Positions 16,585 through 25,465 of a stretch of 64,000 bases of DNA are shown here, one piece after another. Source of the DNA: ENR-C20 sp942493145 (GTDB lineage Bacteria > Bacillota > Clostridia > Acetivibrionales > DTU013). The translations under genes were made by a program, and so were the position numbers. The stretch lies in assembly GCA_942493145.1 (NCBI GenBank), contig OW818679.1:3906001-3970000 (forward strand), given 5' to 3'. Every line of letters starts with the position of its first letter. The first letter of the stretch is position 1. Under the pieces are notes generated by a model, which ran no database searches, was not told where the DNA came from, and was given only the letters and a program-made list of their open reading frames with translations.

Positions 16585-17541
16585 ATGATTGAAACAGCAA
16601 TTTTTGCAGGAGGATGCTTTTGGTGCATGGTTCCACCCTACGATGGAATTGACGGAGTCATTGAAACAAAAGCCGGCTATATAGGAGGAAGGACCGTATC
16701 ACCTTCCTATCAGGAAGTATCGACCGGAAAAACAGGCCATTATGAGGCTATCAGGGTATTGTTCGATCCAGATCTGATATCATACGAAGAGCTGCTTGAT
16801 ATATTCTGGAAAAGCATTGACCCAACTGATCCGGAGGGACAGTTCGCCGACAGGGGAAGTCAATATTTGACCGCCATATTTTACACAAGTGAATCTCAAA
16901 GGGAGCTTGCTGAAAAATCCAAAGAGCAGCTGGAGCTGTCGAAGTGGTTTGGTAAACCGATTCGTACAAATATCCTGCTGGCTTCGGAGTTTTATCCTGC
17001 AGAAGAATACCATCAGGATTACCATAAAAAGAATCCCCTTCATTATAAAAGCTACAAGAAAGGTTCAGGAAGGGAGGATTTCCTTAAGGAGGCCTGGGAA
17101 AATGAGAGGTATGTAAAGCCAGGTACAGAAGAACTGAAGAAAACACTGACGCCCCTGCAATATAAGGTGACGCAGGAAAACGACACTGAAAGGCCTTTCG
17201 ACAATGAGTACTGGAACAACAGCAAGCAAGGTATATATGTGGATATCGTTTCAGGAGAGCCGCTCTTCAGCTCCCTTGATAAATTTGATTCCGGCTGCGG
17301 ATGGCCCAGCTTTTCAAAATCAATTGAAGGAGTGAAGCTGAAAGAAAAGAAAGATCTGAGTCATTTGATGATACGGACGGAGGTCAGAAGTGCAGCAGCG
17401 GATTCCCATCTGGGACATATCTTCAACGACGGTCCAACCCCGACAGGGCTAAGGTACTGTATCAATTCAGCTGCAATCAGGTTCATTCCTGCTGATCAAT
17501 TAGTAAAGGAAGGCTATGGTGATTATCTTAAATTATTCTAG
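16585..17541 (+). CDS. msrAB: Fused peptide methionine sulfoxide reductase MsrA/MsrB
   Basis: A 318-aa cytosolic fusion that reduces both epimers of methionine sulfoxide in oxidised proteins. MsrA (about 1-155) carries 'GGCFWC' with catalytic Cys11. MsrB (about 180-310) carries 'GCGWPSF' (Cys238, the usual resolving position) and 'LRYCINS' (catalytic Cys292). The structural zinc CxxC pairs found in some MsrB proteins are absent. ATG follows AGGAGG at an 8-nt spacing. The triple palindrome repeat just upstream suggests specific control, perhaps by oxidative stress. Confidence 0.96.
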   Translation: MIETAIFAGGCFWCMVPPYDGIDGVIETKAGYIGGRTVSPSYQEVSTGKTGHYEAIRVLFDPDLISYEELLDIFWKSIDPTDPEGQFADRGSQYLTAIFYTSESQRELAEKSKEQLELSKWFGKPIRTNILLASEFYPAEEYHQDYHKKNPLHYKSYKKGSGREDFLKEAWENERYVKPGTEELKKTLTPLQYKVTQENDTERPFDNEYWNNSKQGIYVDIVSGEPLFSSLDKFDSGCGWPSFSKSIEGVKLKEKKDLSHLMIRTEVRSAAADSHLGHIFNDGPTPTGLRYCINSAAIRFIPADQLVKEGYGDYLKLF

Positions 17542-17544
17542 TGT

Positions 17545-17587
17545 TTTGTAACACTTCATTCTTGTTTATTATTCGCAGTGTTACAAA
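17545..17587. terminator. Inverted repeat after msrAB
   Basis: A perfect 11-bp inverted repeat (17545-17555 and 17577-17587, arm TTTGTAACACT) with a 21-nt loop begins 4 bp past the msrAB stop. No clear T-run follows. Confidence 0.45.
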
Positions 17588-17700
17588 TACACTTCCTTGG
17601 TGTTGTGGCCTACATATACTAAAGTTATAACTGTTACAGGCCACTTGATACTACAATAGATTAGGCTCCGTTAAAGTATAATGTTGATACATAATATGTG

Positions 17701-17731
17701 TACCTCCGTTTTTATTCGGAGGTATTTTTTA
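17701..17731 (+). terminator. Rho-independent terminator
   Basis: TACCTCCG (17701-17708) pairs with CGGAGGTA (17717-17724) and is followed by TTTTTTATT. It is the only clear signal in the gap between msrAB and the DUF3784-like gene. The rest of 17542-17854 shows no gene. Confidence 0.75.
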
Positions 17732-17854
17732 TTAGATTGAGTTAAAGTATTTGTGCTGTTTCTATTTCAATCTGCTGTTTGTCTTATATGGTAAATTTTG
17801 ATATTATTAGCGTGTGGTTGTTTTATAATAGGAAAATTATTGGGGGAAAGCAAT

Positions 17855-18613
17855 ATGGGTATTGGGTTGGCTTGTATTGGGCTGTGTATATTATTGGGAA
17901 TTGTATTATCGATGGGGAAAGGGGCTTTTTTAATCAGCGGATTTAATATGCTGACAAAAGAAGAACAAGAAAAGTATGATAAAGTGGCGTTATGTAAATT
18001 TGTTGGGAAAATGATGTTTGCACTTTCATTTAGCATGGTCTTTTGGGTTTTAAGTCAGGCCCTCAATATCAAGTTTTTGTTGTATATTGGAGTGGCATTG
18101 TTTTTTGCTTTTATAATATTTATGCTGATTTATGTGAATACAAATAACCGATTCAAGATTGACAGTAGTTCTGCAAAGGGAAAACAGCATAAAGTGTCAA
18201 TAAAACCGTTAATATTAGGATTGATAATTCTTCTTGGAGTTGCTATTTTCTTATTTATTCTTATAGATGGAACAAAAAAAGAAACGGAAATTATCATACA
18301 GGGTAATCAGATTGTCTTTAAAGGGCAGTATGGTGTTACTGTTGTCCTGGAAGAAATCAGTGATATCCAGTTGAAAAACGATATTCCTGCTATAGGAATA
18401 AAGGTAAATGGTGCAGGACTTGGTGAAATAATGAAAGGTGAATATAAGGTGGAAGGTCTCGGAACCTGTAGGTTATTCGTTCATTCAGAAAAAGGCCCTT
18501 ATATTTATATAATGGTTGATGGTAAATATACTATTATTAATTTTAAAGATTCAGCCAAAACAATGGCGATTTATGAAGAGTTAAAGAAAGCGGTCGATAG
18601 TTATAAAAAATAG
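17855..18613 (+). CDS. DUF3784-like membrane protein with a C-terminal PH-like domain
   Basis: A 252-aa membrane protein. Two helices (about 2-30 and 50-75) flank 'GKGAFLISGFNMLTKEEQEKYD', a pattern typical of DUF3784 proteins. A third (about 75-100) and a fourth helix (about 120-145) follow. The C-terminal region (150-250), with short beta-type strands such as 'EIIIQGNQIVFKGQYG', resembles a bacterial PH domain. ATG 17855 has GGGGG at a 7-nt spacing; a TTG at 17798 is in frame without a ribosome site. Base use is more A/T-rich than in msrAB. Function is unknown. Confidence 0.7.
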   Translation: MGIGLACIGLCILLGIVLSMGKGAFLISGFNMLTKEEQEKYDKVALCKFVGKMMFALSFSMVFWVLSQALNIKFLLYIGVALFFAFIIFMLIYVNTNNRFKIDSSSAKGKQHKVSIKPLILGLIILLGVAIFLFILIDGTKKETEIIIQGNQIVFKGQYGVTVVLEEISDIQLKNDIPAIGIKVNGAGLGEIMKGEYKVEGLGTCRLFVHSEKGPYIYIMVDGKYTIINFKDSAKTMAIYEELKKAVDSYKK

Positions 18614-18986
18614 TAATTGACCATGGAAATATTAATTCGCCATCTTTATATTTATTCAGCATCGTTTGATTATATGACTAATGGTTATTATCCTATCAAA
18701 TATAAGCAGTGATTTGTTGAACAGAACAACCTTCCGAATGAATACAGAACCTTACAGGATAAGATGCTGCCAGAGAATTAAATCCCAATTTGCCGATCAC
18801 TCTTTTATTGGAATTTTTACGTCTATGTGTGCAAAAGTTTAAGTAGTGCGTGAATTGTAGCGAATATATCCCGAATATCTTTGTATTAATTAAAAATTTG
18901 CACAAACTTAGTTAAAATATTGGTTCTAACCCAAGAAAACTTGCACACTACTTGAAAACTTGAACACCTCGCAGTATAATTCCTAT
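18614..18986. other. Gene-free gap with inverted repeat
   Basis: No convincing gene is present. An imperfect inverted repeat links 'AAGTAGTGCGTGAA' near 18840 with 'TTGCACACTACTT' near 18941, and related 'TTGCACAAACTTAG' words lie between. The pattern resembles the terminal region of a lost mobile element, but no transposase or target duplication is visible. Confidence 0.4.
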
Positions 18987-19871
18987 ATGAATGAGTATTT
19001 GAGTTATTTTTCAGTTGCTGCCTTTTGGAATATCCCATATATTGAAGCCGTGCTCGGTTCTGAAATCGCGGAAACAGATCCGGTCCATTTTACAGTTTCC
19101 GAACGCAGCACGAGATCTCAAAAAAAAGGCCGAATAATCCACTTGTGCGAACTTGCTCTGCCTGCCGGTGCAGTGGTTTCAAGAAACGGCAAAATGGTTG
19201 CGTCGCCGGAATTGATGTTTCTCGAACTTGCGTGTAAATTGAATATCCACCGGCTTATATTGCTTGGCTTGCAGCTTTGTTCGTATCCGCCGGGCAACCC
19301 TTCCGGGGCAATTACGACAAAGCAAAAACTCAAGACTTTTCTCGCGAAAACCCCGGGTCAACGTGGACATCTCAAAGCCTCACGAGCGGTAAAATACATA
19401 GAAGACGGTTCTGCGTCCGTCATGGAATCGATGGCCTATATGATTCTGACTCTGCCGCATGCCCTGGGAGGTTACGGGCTTGACGGCGCCGTTTTCAACC
19501 ATGAGATCAGGCTCAAGGAAGAAGCTGGTAAACGTCTTGGTCAGAAGCGCTGCTTTGTGGATTTGTATTATAAACTGGCAAAGTTGGCTGTCGAATATGA
19601 AAGCTTTGCTTTTCACAACAGTCCATCGGAGCAAGGTAAAGATGTGATGCGATCTGCGATTCTCGACAGGCAGGGAGTTGAAGTAATGCGTTTGAGCACC
19701 ATTCAATTGTACGATAAGGACGCTTGCATGGATTTTGCTTTCAATCTCGCGTCTCGACTTGATAAACGGATACAAATCCGTGCAAAGAAGTTCAACGAGA
19801 TGCATTCGCTCATCCGGGCATTGTTGCCAGCCGAAAAATCTGTCAGTGAAGCCAATGGCGTGGAACTATAG
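18987..19871 (+). CDS. AbiEi-like/DUF559-fold protein
   Basis: A 294-aa soluble protein. The N-terminal half has 'LSYFSVAAFWNIPYI' and 'MVASPELMFLELA', which resemble the middle region of AbiEi-type antitoxin proteins. The C-terminal part, 'RCFVDLYYKLAKLAVEYES' followed by basic and 'GVEVMRLST' segments, resembles the Vsr/DUF559 endonuclease fold, where Asp and Glu would be metal ligands. The usual second acidic residue of 'VEYDG' is Ser here, so catalysis is doubtful. No AbiEii-like toxin is adjacent. No ribosome site precedes the ATG at 18987 or the TTG at 18960. More G/C-rich than the flanks, it may be a transferred orphan. Confidence 0.6.
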   Translation: MNEYLSYFSVAAFWNIPYIEAVLGSEIAETDPVHFTVSERSTRSQKKGRIIHLCELALPAGAVVSRNGKMVASPELMFLELACKLNIHRLILLGLQLCSYPPGNPSGAITTKQKLKTFLAKTPGQRGHLKASRAVKYIEDGSASVMESMAYMILTLPHALGGYGLDGAVFNHEIRLKEEAGKRLGQKRCFVDLYYKLAKLAVEYESFAFHNSPSEQGKDVMRSAILDRQGVEVMRLSTIQLYDKDACMDFAFNLASRLDKRIQIRAKKFNEMHSLIRALLPAEKSVSEANGVEL

Positions 19872-19971
19872 CAAGAAACTCAATGTACTACAGACGGGCT
19901 CTGCATTTGGAAGTTGTTTACAGTTTGAATAAATTCCAAATTTATTGTTGAGTTCCTTCGTTATATTATTA

Positions 19972-20016
19972 TATGTAACTAAAGGATATGGTGATTATGC
20001 AAAGCTGTTCACATAA
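19972..20016 (+). pseudogene. Relic of an MsrB C-terminus
   Basis: The plus frame encodes Y-V-T-K-G-Y-G-D-Y-A-K-L-F-T-stop. The stretch K-GYGDY-A-KLF matches the end of the intact MsrAB upstream (E-GYGDY-L-KLF) at 8 of 10 positions, including the stop region. Nothing upstream in frame is coding, so only the last 13 or so codons remain. Confidence 0.5.
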
Positions 20017-20224
20017 CATATCCTCTGGCTCTTATGAGCTTTACCCAGTTGCTGTCATCCACCCTGCACTCCTCAAGGGCGATTTTCCCCTCGGTTTCCA
20101 GTTGCCTGAAAGTTGACATATATGCTGCGCCGTCTTCTTCGCTGTAAAGAAGGATTGATTTGTTGAAATGTTTGTCGGCTTCGGCTGAGTCAATCAAATC
20201 ATGGAGAAGCATGCCCTTATCCAC
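20009..20224 (-). CDS. Small hypothetical protein
   Basis: A 71-aa acidic soluble protein with a GTG start at 20224, eight nt after GGGG. Two predicted helices ('LLHDLIDSAEADKHFN', 'AAYMSTFRQLETEGKIALEE') are followed by a basic tail. No motif is recognised. Its 3' end overlaps the msrB relic on the other strand by 8 bp. The good ribosome site and natural-looking composition support a real gene, but no homologue is known to me. Confidence 0.5.
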   Translation of the reverse strand: MDKGMLLHDLIDSAEADKHFNKSILLYSEEDGAAYMSTFRQLETEGKIALEECRVDDSNWVKLIRARGYVM

Positions 20225-20312
20225 AAAACCAGCCCCTTTCGATATTACAAATCCCTGTTTCTATTTTATTCCACCTTTACAAGGTATTCAACCATAACTA
20301 TGCGGGAATAAT

Positions 20313-20400
20313 CGTGGCAGTTTAATATGAAAGTATGGCAGTTTATATGAAGTCGTGGCATTAGGAAGCGTGGCAGTATATATATGAACGCGCAGCAGTT
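20313..20400 (+). repeat. Degenerate ~20-bp tandem repeat
   Basis: Variants of CGTGGCAGTTTAATATGAA occur about every 16-20 bp (near 20313, 20333, 20353, 20369 and 20389) in the gap upstream of the MFS gene. Copies differ by a few bases or are shortened. No open frame covers them. Confidence 0.65.
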
Positions 20401-20471
20401 TTACGTTGAAAGACCTTGAATGTAATGTTAATATATAAACATTAGCCAGAATTTGTTTTTCAGGAGTATCT

Positions 20472-21734
20472 ATGAAAAAAGAATTTCATGAAAGCACCGA
20501 TCTGCCTCAGGATAGTTCACCGATCATTGATATTGGACCGGAATTCCACGACTGGAAGAAGAAATCCTTCCTGTTCCTCTCCGGACAAGCTTTTTCACTC
20601 TTTGGTTCTTCCCTTGTGCAGTTCGCAATCATTTGGTATATAACCCTTTCAACCAAATCCGGTACGATGATGACCATCTCTGCAATCTGTGGCTTCCTGC
20701 CACAAATCATAATATCCCTGTTCGCAGGTGTTTGGGCAGACAGGTATAGCCGTAAGCATATGATTATTTATGCTGATATGGCTATAGCGACCTCCACTCT
20801 GGTACTGGCGATACTGTTTTTGGTCGGATATGATCAATTATGGCTTTTGTTCCTTGTTTCAGCAATTCGGTCATTAGGGAGCGGTATTCAAGCGCCTGCA
20901 ATAAATGCGATGATACCACAGCTCGTTCCTCAACATGAATTGATGAAATACAATGGTATTGCAAGCAGCGTAATGTCTCTCACCATGCTTCTTTCACCTG
21001 CTGCCAGCGGTGCAATACTCTCCGTAGCAAATCTGGAAACCACCTTTTTCATAGATGTTGTAACCGCAATTATTGCAATCTCAATACTTTTCTCAATAAA
21101 GATCGCGCCACACAAGAAAGCTGCAGAAAGACAGGATACGGGGTATCTTGAAGACTTGAAGGTTGGCATCAGCTATATCCGCAGCCATACCCCGATTATG
21201 AACCTGCTGGTTTTCTTTTCACTCTTTTTCATACTGATAACCCCTGCTGCATTCCTCACTCCCCTGATGATTGCCCGTAGCTTTGGCGAAGAAGTATGGA
21301 GACTTACGTTGAATGAGGTGATGTTCAGCGGGGGCTCAATTCTCGGCGGGATCATTATCGCCGCCTGGGGTGGCTTTAAAAGCAAAAGCACTACAATAGC
21401 ATTTTCTGGCATCGGATTTGGAGTGCTGACCTTTGCCCTGGGTCTCTCATCAATTTTCTGGATTTACCTTGTCATTATGTTTATTACAGGAATATTCCTT
21501 CCCTTCTTTAATTCATCCAGTATTGTACTCCTTCAGGAGCGTGTGGACCCGGATATTCAGGGCAGGGTTTTCGGTCTTGTCCAGATTGTAATGAGCACCG
21601 CCATGCCAATAGGCATGATGGTTTGCGGGCCACTGGCCGAAGTTGTATCAGTAGAGCTGCAGCTTATAATTACCGGAGTATTGATGACTATTCTAGGTGT
21701 AGTGGTAATACTTAAAAAGAATCTGTTTGAATGA
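20472..21734 (+). CDS. MFS exporter (MefA/enterobactin-exporter-like)
   Basis: A 420-aa major facilitator with about 12 membrane helices after a 30-residue hydrophilic N-terminus. The loop 2-3 motif 'GVWADRYSRKHMI' (G-x3-D-R-x2-R-K) is present, as is a central loop near 215-240. The layout matches the MFS_3 group that includes macrolide efflux (Mef) and EntS-type proteins; the substrate cannot be told from sequence. ATG follows AGGAG at a 6-nt spacing. The stop codon is inside the loop of its own terminator hairpin. A MATE exporter lies convergent to it. Confidence 0.88.
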   Translation: MKKEFHESTDLPQDSSPIIDIGPEFHDWKKKSFLFLSGQAFSLFGSSLVQFAIIWYITLSTKSGTMMTISAICGFLPQIIISLFAGVWADRYSRKHMIIYADMAIATSTLVLAILFLVGYDQLWLLFLVSAIRSLGSGIQAPAINAMIPQLVPQHELMKYNGIASSVMSLTMLLSPAASGAILSVANLETTFFIDVVTAIIAISILFSIKIAPHKKAAERQDTGYLEDLKVGISYIRSHTPIMNLLVFFSLFFILITPAAFLTPLMIARSFGEEVWRLTLNEVMFSGGSILGGIIIAAWGGFKSKSTTIAFSGIGFGVLTFALGLSSIFWIYLVIMFITGIFLPFFNSSSIVLLQERVDPDIQGRVFGLVQIVMSTAMPIGMMVCGPLAEVVSVELQLIITGVLMTILGVVVILKKNLFE

Positions 21735-21749
21735 AAACAGATTCTTTTT
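21714..21749 (+). terminator. Terminator overlapping the stop codon of the MFS gene
   Basis: A perfect 15-bp inverted repeat (21714-21728 and 21735-21749) whose 6-nt loop (GAATGA) contains the TGA stop codon. The 3' arm ends in TTTTT. The A/T ends would let it work on both strands for the convergent MATE gene. Confidence 0.85.
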
Positions 21750-21775
21750 ATCAATAAGTGTATTTATGCCCCTGT

Positions 21776-23146
21776 TCAAACCACCGGTATGGTATCAACT
21801 GTTACATCCTTGATCCATTTTTTACTGAGGAACCTCCAGAGGCATAAGATGCTTTTAAGTATCTGGTCCGCCCTCAGGCAAAGGAATGTTGCCCATATGG
21901 GGAAGCCCCATACGAAGGCAGCCATATACCCCAGTGGAATTGATGCAATCCAGGTGAATATGGTGTCACCTACAATCAGGAAGCGTGTGTCACCACCACC
22001 CCTTAGGACGCCTTTCGTGAGAAGCCCTTCCAGGATCTGAAAAGCAAACATGAAGACGATGACCATAATCATCTGATTGGCATAGTCTTTGGTCAGATCT
22101 GTAACATTGTATATATTAATTATCGGATTTTTTACAAGGAAAACGATTCCGCCCCCTACCAGCCCGAAAATAACCGCCATGCTGATGAATGTCACACCCT
22201 GGTCATAGGCCTTCTTCGTATCACCCGTTCCAATGGTGTTACCGGTTATGACAGCTGAAGCACTGGCCAGACCCATAGAGAGCATCCCGACCAGCATATT
22301 TACCATTCCTGATATGCTGCTGGCTGCAACAAAGGATGCGTTGATATGTCCGATAATTATTGAAGTCATATTTCCGCCCATGACCATTACAAAATCGCTG
22401 ATCAACACCGGCAGTCCGCATTTGATATACCTCTTGAACATTTCAATGTCAAAACCAATCAGGTCCTTAATCCTGAAGAATATGACCTTGTCCTTGAACA
22501 TAAGGTACCCGCCTATGACCAAAAATTCGAAAATCCTGGCCAGCAGCGTTCCCACTGCAGAGCCTGCTATTTCAAGCTTTGGGAATCCCAGCTTTCCGAA
22601 TATGAATACATAGTTGAAAAAGATATTAATAAAGAATGAGCCTATTGTAGTATACAATGGCAGCTTTACTATACCGACGGTACGCAATATGTTGGTCATG
22701 GCAATCGTAAGTCCATTGAAGAGGAATGCAAAGGAAAGTATTTTGAGGAATCGTGCTCCCGCTTCAATTATAGAGGTTTCGTTCGTATAGATGTGAAGTA
22801 TCTGCGTTGGTAAAAAGAAGGCCAATACCGCAAATATGACTGCAAAAGCAAAAGTCAGCTTGATCAGTATGGAAGTCATGTGCCGTATTGGTTCAGTTTC
22901 ACGTTTGCCCCAGTACTGTGCCGTGATAACGGCAGAGCCGCCACCCAGGCCAAGACATATCACGTTGAAAATGGCATAGTACATGTTTGCCAGTGCCGAC
23001 CCCGACAGAGCAATTTCTCCGAATGTACCCAACATAACCGTATCAGTAAGGTTTACACCGTAGCTGATCATGGACTGAAGTGTTATCGGTATGGCGATTG
23101 CGAGCAATGTTTTATAGAAAATTCTGTCTTTTACAAATAAACTCAA
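21776..23146 (-). CDS. MATE family efflux transporter (NorM/DinF type)
   Basis: A 456-aa cation-coupled multidrug exporter with 12 predicted membrane helices in two repeated halves of six. 'DTVMLGTFGEIALSGSALANMYYAIF' in helix 2 and 'GGGDTRFLIVGD' near the C-terminus are typical MATE features. The TTG at 23146 (reading SLFVKDRIFYKTLL after it) is chosen because AGGAGGG lies 6 nt before it; the frame opens 72 nt earlier. Convergent with the MFS exporter. Confidence 0.9.
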   Translation of the reverse strand: MSLFVKDRIFYKTLLAIAIPITLQSMISYGVNLTDTVMLGTFGEIALSGSALANMYYAIFNVICLGLGGGSAVITAQYWGKRETEPIRHMTSILIKLTFAFAVIFAVLAFFLPTQILHIYTNETSIIEAGARFLKILSFAFLFNGLTIAMTNILRTVGIVKLPLYTTIGSFFINIFFNYVFIFGKLGFPKLEIAGSAVGTLLARIFEFLVIGGYLMFKDKVIFFRIKDLIGFDIEMFKRYIKCGLPVLISDFVMVMGGNMTSIIIGHINASFVAASSISGMVNMLVGMLSMGLASASAVITGNTIGTGDTKKAYDQGVTFISMAVIFGLVGGGIVFLVKNPIINIYNVTDLTKDYANQMIMVIVFMFAFQILEGLLTKGVLRGGGDTRFLIVGDTIFTWIASIPLGYMAAFVWGFPIWATFLCLRADQILKSILCLWRFLSKKWIKDVTVDTIPVV

Positions 23147-23324
23147 AGTATACCCTCCTACCAGGGACAAACGGATCCTGAAAATAATAATTAATAATTC
23201 AAAATTGTTTGTGTGCATATTAATTGCTTTAGTATTTTACCACATTTAGATGTCAAAGCAAATAATTATAATAATAGTTTCTTATATCAATTAGTATCCT
23301 CTGCTGCCAATCCGATATGTTTCA

Positions 23325-24230
23325 TTAATCGAAGGCGAAGGCAAGATAGCTATCCTTCTGAAGCTCTGAAAGGTCTGAAAAGTCAGATCCATACGATTTG
23401 ATCATCCCAAAAGGTCTGATTCTATTCCCGGGATATCCGGCATAAAAAACAGGCTGACGTAATATATATCGTTCAGCAGGCAGGATATCTGCTATCAACG
23501 ACAATCCGGCATCCAACTGTCCTTCAGGAAGAAGCAGTTCTTTTACAAGTACGGTATCATTCCCGGTATTTTCTACCACGGCACAGCCCTCAATTCCATT
23601 TATCCACAAATTGTAAATATCTGCACCAGTTTTTAGCGACAAGCCTTTCTGATATTCAACCATACTGTCGGTATATTGCATGAAGGCACTGCCGGATAGC
23701 ATCCTGTTCCTTACAATATTATATTCTGGGGGAGTTGCACTCAGTATGCCACCATTCACCCGCTCCGGATCGTAGGCGGACGGCCATCCCGGCAGCTCAC
23801 CGGAAGGTATTACCTTTTCGCTTATAAAGAAGGCCTCCTTGAAGCCAAGGCGCCTGTAATAATCAAACAGCCCTTCACTTCCAGGAACTACAGCTGCAGC
23901 GTCAAAGCCCGTTTGTTCAAGGTGCTCATCGATAAAGCCCATGAGTCTTGATCCATAACCTTTTCCCCTGTATTCAGCATCTGTAGCAAAAGCATATAGA
24001 TACATGATTGAAAGGCCTGTTCCATCGGGAAGGGAAAGTCTCACTGGAAAGCCGACTGTCATGGAGGCGATTTTGCCCTCTTCGAGCAGCACCATAACAT
24101 TTTCCGGCTTGTAGAAATTATCATAAAAAAAATCTATATAGGAATCATCGTCTCCAAAGCTGTTCTTCCATATCTGCTTCTGCCTGTCTATATCAGCGGG
24201 GCTGGAAAGCCGCACCTCAACCATTTTCAC
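23325..24230 (-). CDS. GNAT acetyltransferase (Eis/Acetyltransf_9-like)
   Basis: A protein of about 301 aa with an N-terminal GNAT fold. The acetyl-CoA pyrophosphate loop is 'YRGKGYGSRLM' (Q/R-x-x-G-x-G/A), near residue 95, and 'LFDYYRRLGF' follows as the fourth GNAT motif. The C-terminal half is like the second domain of Acetyltransf_9 proteins. GTG 24230 sits 5 nt after AGGAG; ATG 24224 is an alternative. It precedes a DUF2156 gene on the other side (24298-25215, same strand, upstream), so the two are probably an operon. The acceptor is unknown. Confidence 0.85.
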   Translation of the reverse strand: MKMVEVRLSSPADIDRQKQIWKNSFGDDDSYIDFFYDNFYKPENVMVLLEEGKIASMTVGFPVRLSLPDGTGLSIMYLYAFATDAEYRGKGYGSRLMGFIDEHLEQTGFDAAAVVPGSEGLFDYYRRLGFKEAFFISEKVIPSGELPGWPSAYDPERVNGGILSATPPEYNIVRNRMLSGSAFMQYTDSMVEYQKGLSLKTGADIYNLWINGIEGCAVVENTGNDTVLVKELLLPEGQLDAGLSLIADILPAERYILRQPVFYAGYPGNRIRPFGMIKSYGSDFSDLSELQKDSYLAFAFD

Positions 24231-24297
24231 GCACACTCCTCAGCTGGTCTCTCCCAAAACTCCCGAAGCACTCCCCCAACACTCCCAAAACATTTTA

Positions 24298-25215
24298 TTA
24301 TGCCTCTTCATATCCATCCATATAGATTGCCGTATGTTTTTCGACCATAAAATCCGGATAATATGAATTCTTTGCCTTTCTCAGGTCGTCTATTCCCAGA
24401 TCGTCTTCCCTGTTGATGTAAACAATATCCGGGTGTATGTTCCGTATGAATCTTGCAAATTCACGGTTAATCATGGTATAGGCACCCTTCACGTCACGCA
24501 AAGCCTCTTCAAAGTGTATGTCGTATGTATCGGAATTTATTCTGTCACCAAGGGTGAATGCAACAACCTTTCCACCAGCGCGCAGGAGTCCTCCCTCCAG
24601 CTTTAAAGCGGCAAAATTGTTCAAAGCTTTTATTACTGCCGCATCCTCGTTTGCTATATCCTTGAACCCATCGTCTCCATTGAGCCTGAACCATTTTTTG
24701 TGCATGTCCAGACATTCGCGGATATTTTCTGCTGTTATCGGTTCGAAGCTCCAATCAGGGTTGTTTTCGATGAACCGGTTTATATGAGTGCGTTTTGGAT
24801 GAAGGTCTTTGCCTTTCAAATCGGCCAGCTTATCAATATGGTATATATAGTCGAATCCTGATCGATCCTCGATATATTTAAAACGCCCTGGGAAAACTTC
24901 CTCAAGAACCCTGATATTGTCCTGGGTGAGACATACCAGTACGAATTGCTGCCCTCGATCATCCGCATCCTTTTTCATTTCAAGGAGGGTAGGAGCTGCA
25001 TCTCCGTACCCTGCGGGAAAAACAGAGCAATTCCCCATTGGACCGGTTATTATAACTAATAGGTGGGTATCTGTCAATGCCACATTAATATCATAAACGT
25101 CGTTCCAGACAAAACAGTTGGTAAAGTTAAATTCGCACCCTCTGAAGTCAGATGCGGTAAAAAACCTATCCATCCATTCCTTGTCGGAAATCATGGTTTT
25201 TTTATAGTTAATCAT
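24298..25215 (-). CDS. DUF2156 (phosphatidylglycerol lysyltransferase C-terminal-like) protein
   Basis: A 305-aa soluble protein with the double GNAT-like fold of DUF2156: 'FNFTNCFVWNDVYDINVAL' at the N-terminus, and 'YTMINREFARFI' with 'IVYINREDDLGIDDLRKAK' near the end. The relatives at the C-terminus of MprF transfer aminoacyl groups from tRNA to lipid, but this free-standing form has no membrane domain. It could be an aminoacyl or acyl transferase. A GGAG lies rather far (13 nt) from ATG. It is transcribed with the GNAT gene that follows 67 bp later. Confidence 0.85.
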   Translation of the reverse strand: MINYKKTMISDKEWMDRFFTASDFRGCEFNFTNCFVWNDVYDINVALTDTHLLVIITGPMGNCSVFPAGYGDAAPTLLEMKKDADDRGQQFVLVCLTQDNIRVLEEVFPGRFKYIEDRSGFDYIYHIDKLADLKGKDLHPKRTHINRFIENNPDWSFEPITAENIRECLDMHKKWFRLNGDDGFKDIANEDAAVIKALNNFAALKLEGGLLRAGGKVVAFTLGDRINSDTYDIHFEEALRDVKGAYTMINREFARFIRNIHPDIVYINREDDLGIDDLRKAKNSYYPDFMVEKHTAIYMDGYEEA

Positions 25216-25465
25216 AATAGTTGTCTCGTCTCCTTAACACTATTATATTGTATCAATCTAATATAACTTTTCAACTTTATTTTTCTTTTATGTCTGTCAA
25301 ATCCTATTTAAAATATTACACTATCGGCTTCTCCTCAATTCATGCTGAAAAAAGCGCTTAAAAGGCCCCGTTGTGAGACCATCCACATCAGAGCCTTTTT
25401 GAATCAGTGTTTGTTTAAAAAGATAAACCATTAATGTTTGTTTAAAAAACTAGCCCGTTACAGAA

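Noticed and set aside
18696..18905. 69-codon minus-strand frame in the gap before the AbiEi-like gene
   Set aside because: No ribosome site, no recognisable family and an odd composition; treated as chance.
25358..25399. Terminator-like AAAGGC/GCCTTT pairing after the DUF2156 region
   Set aside because: The arms are only six bases long with a large loop and no defined T-run in the right position.
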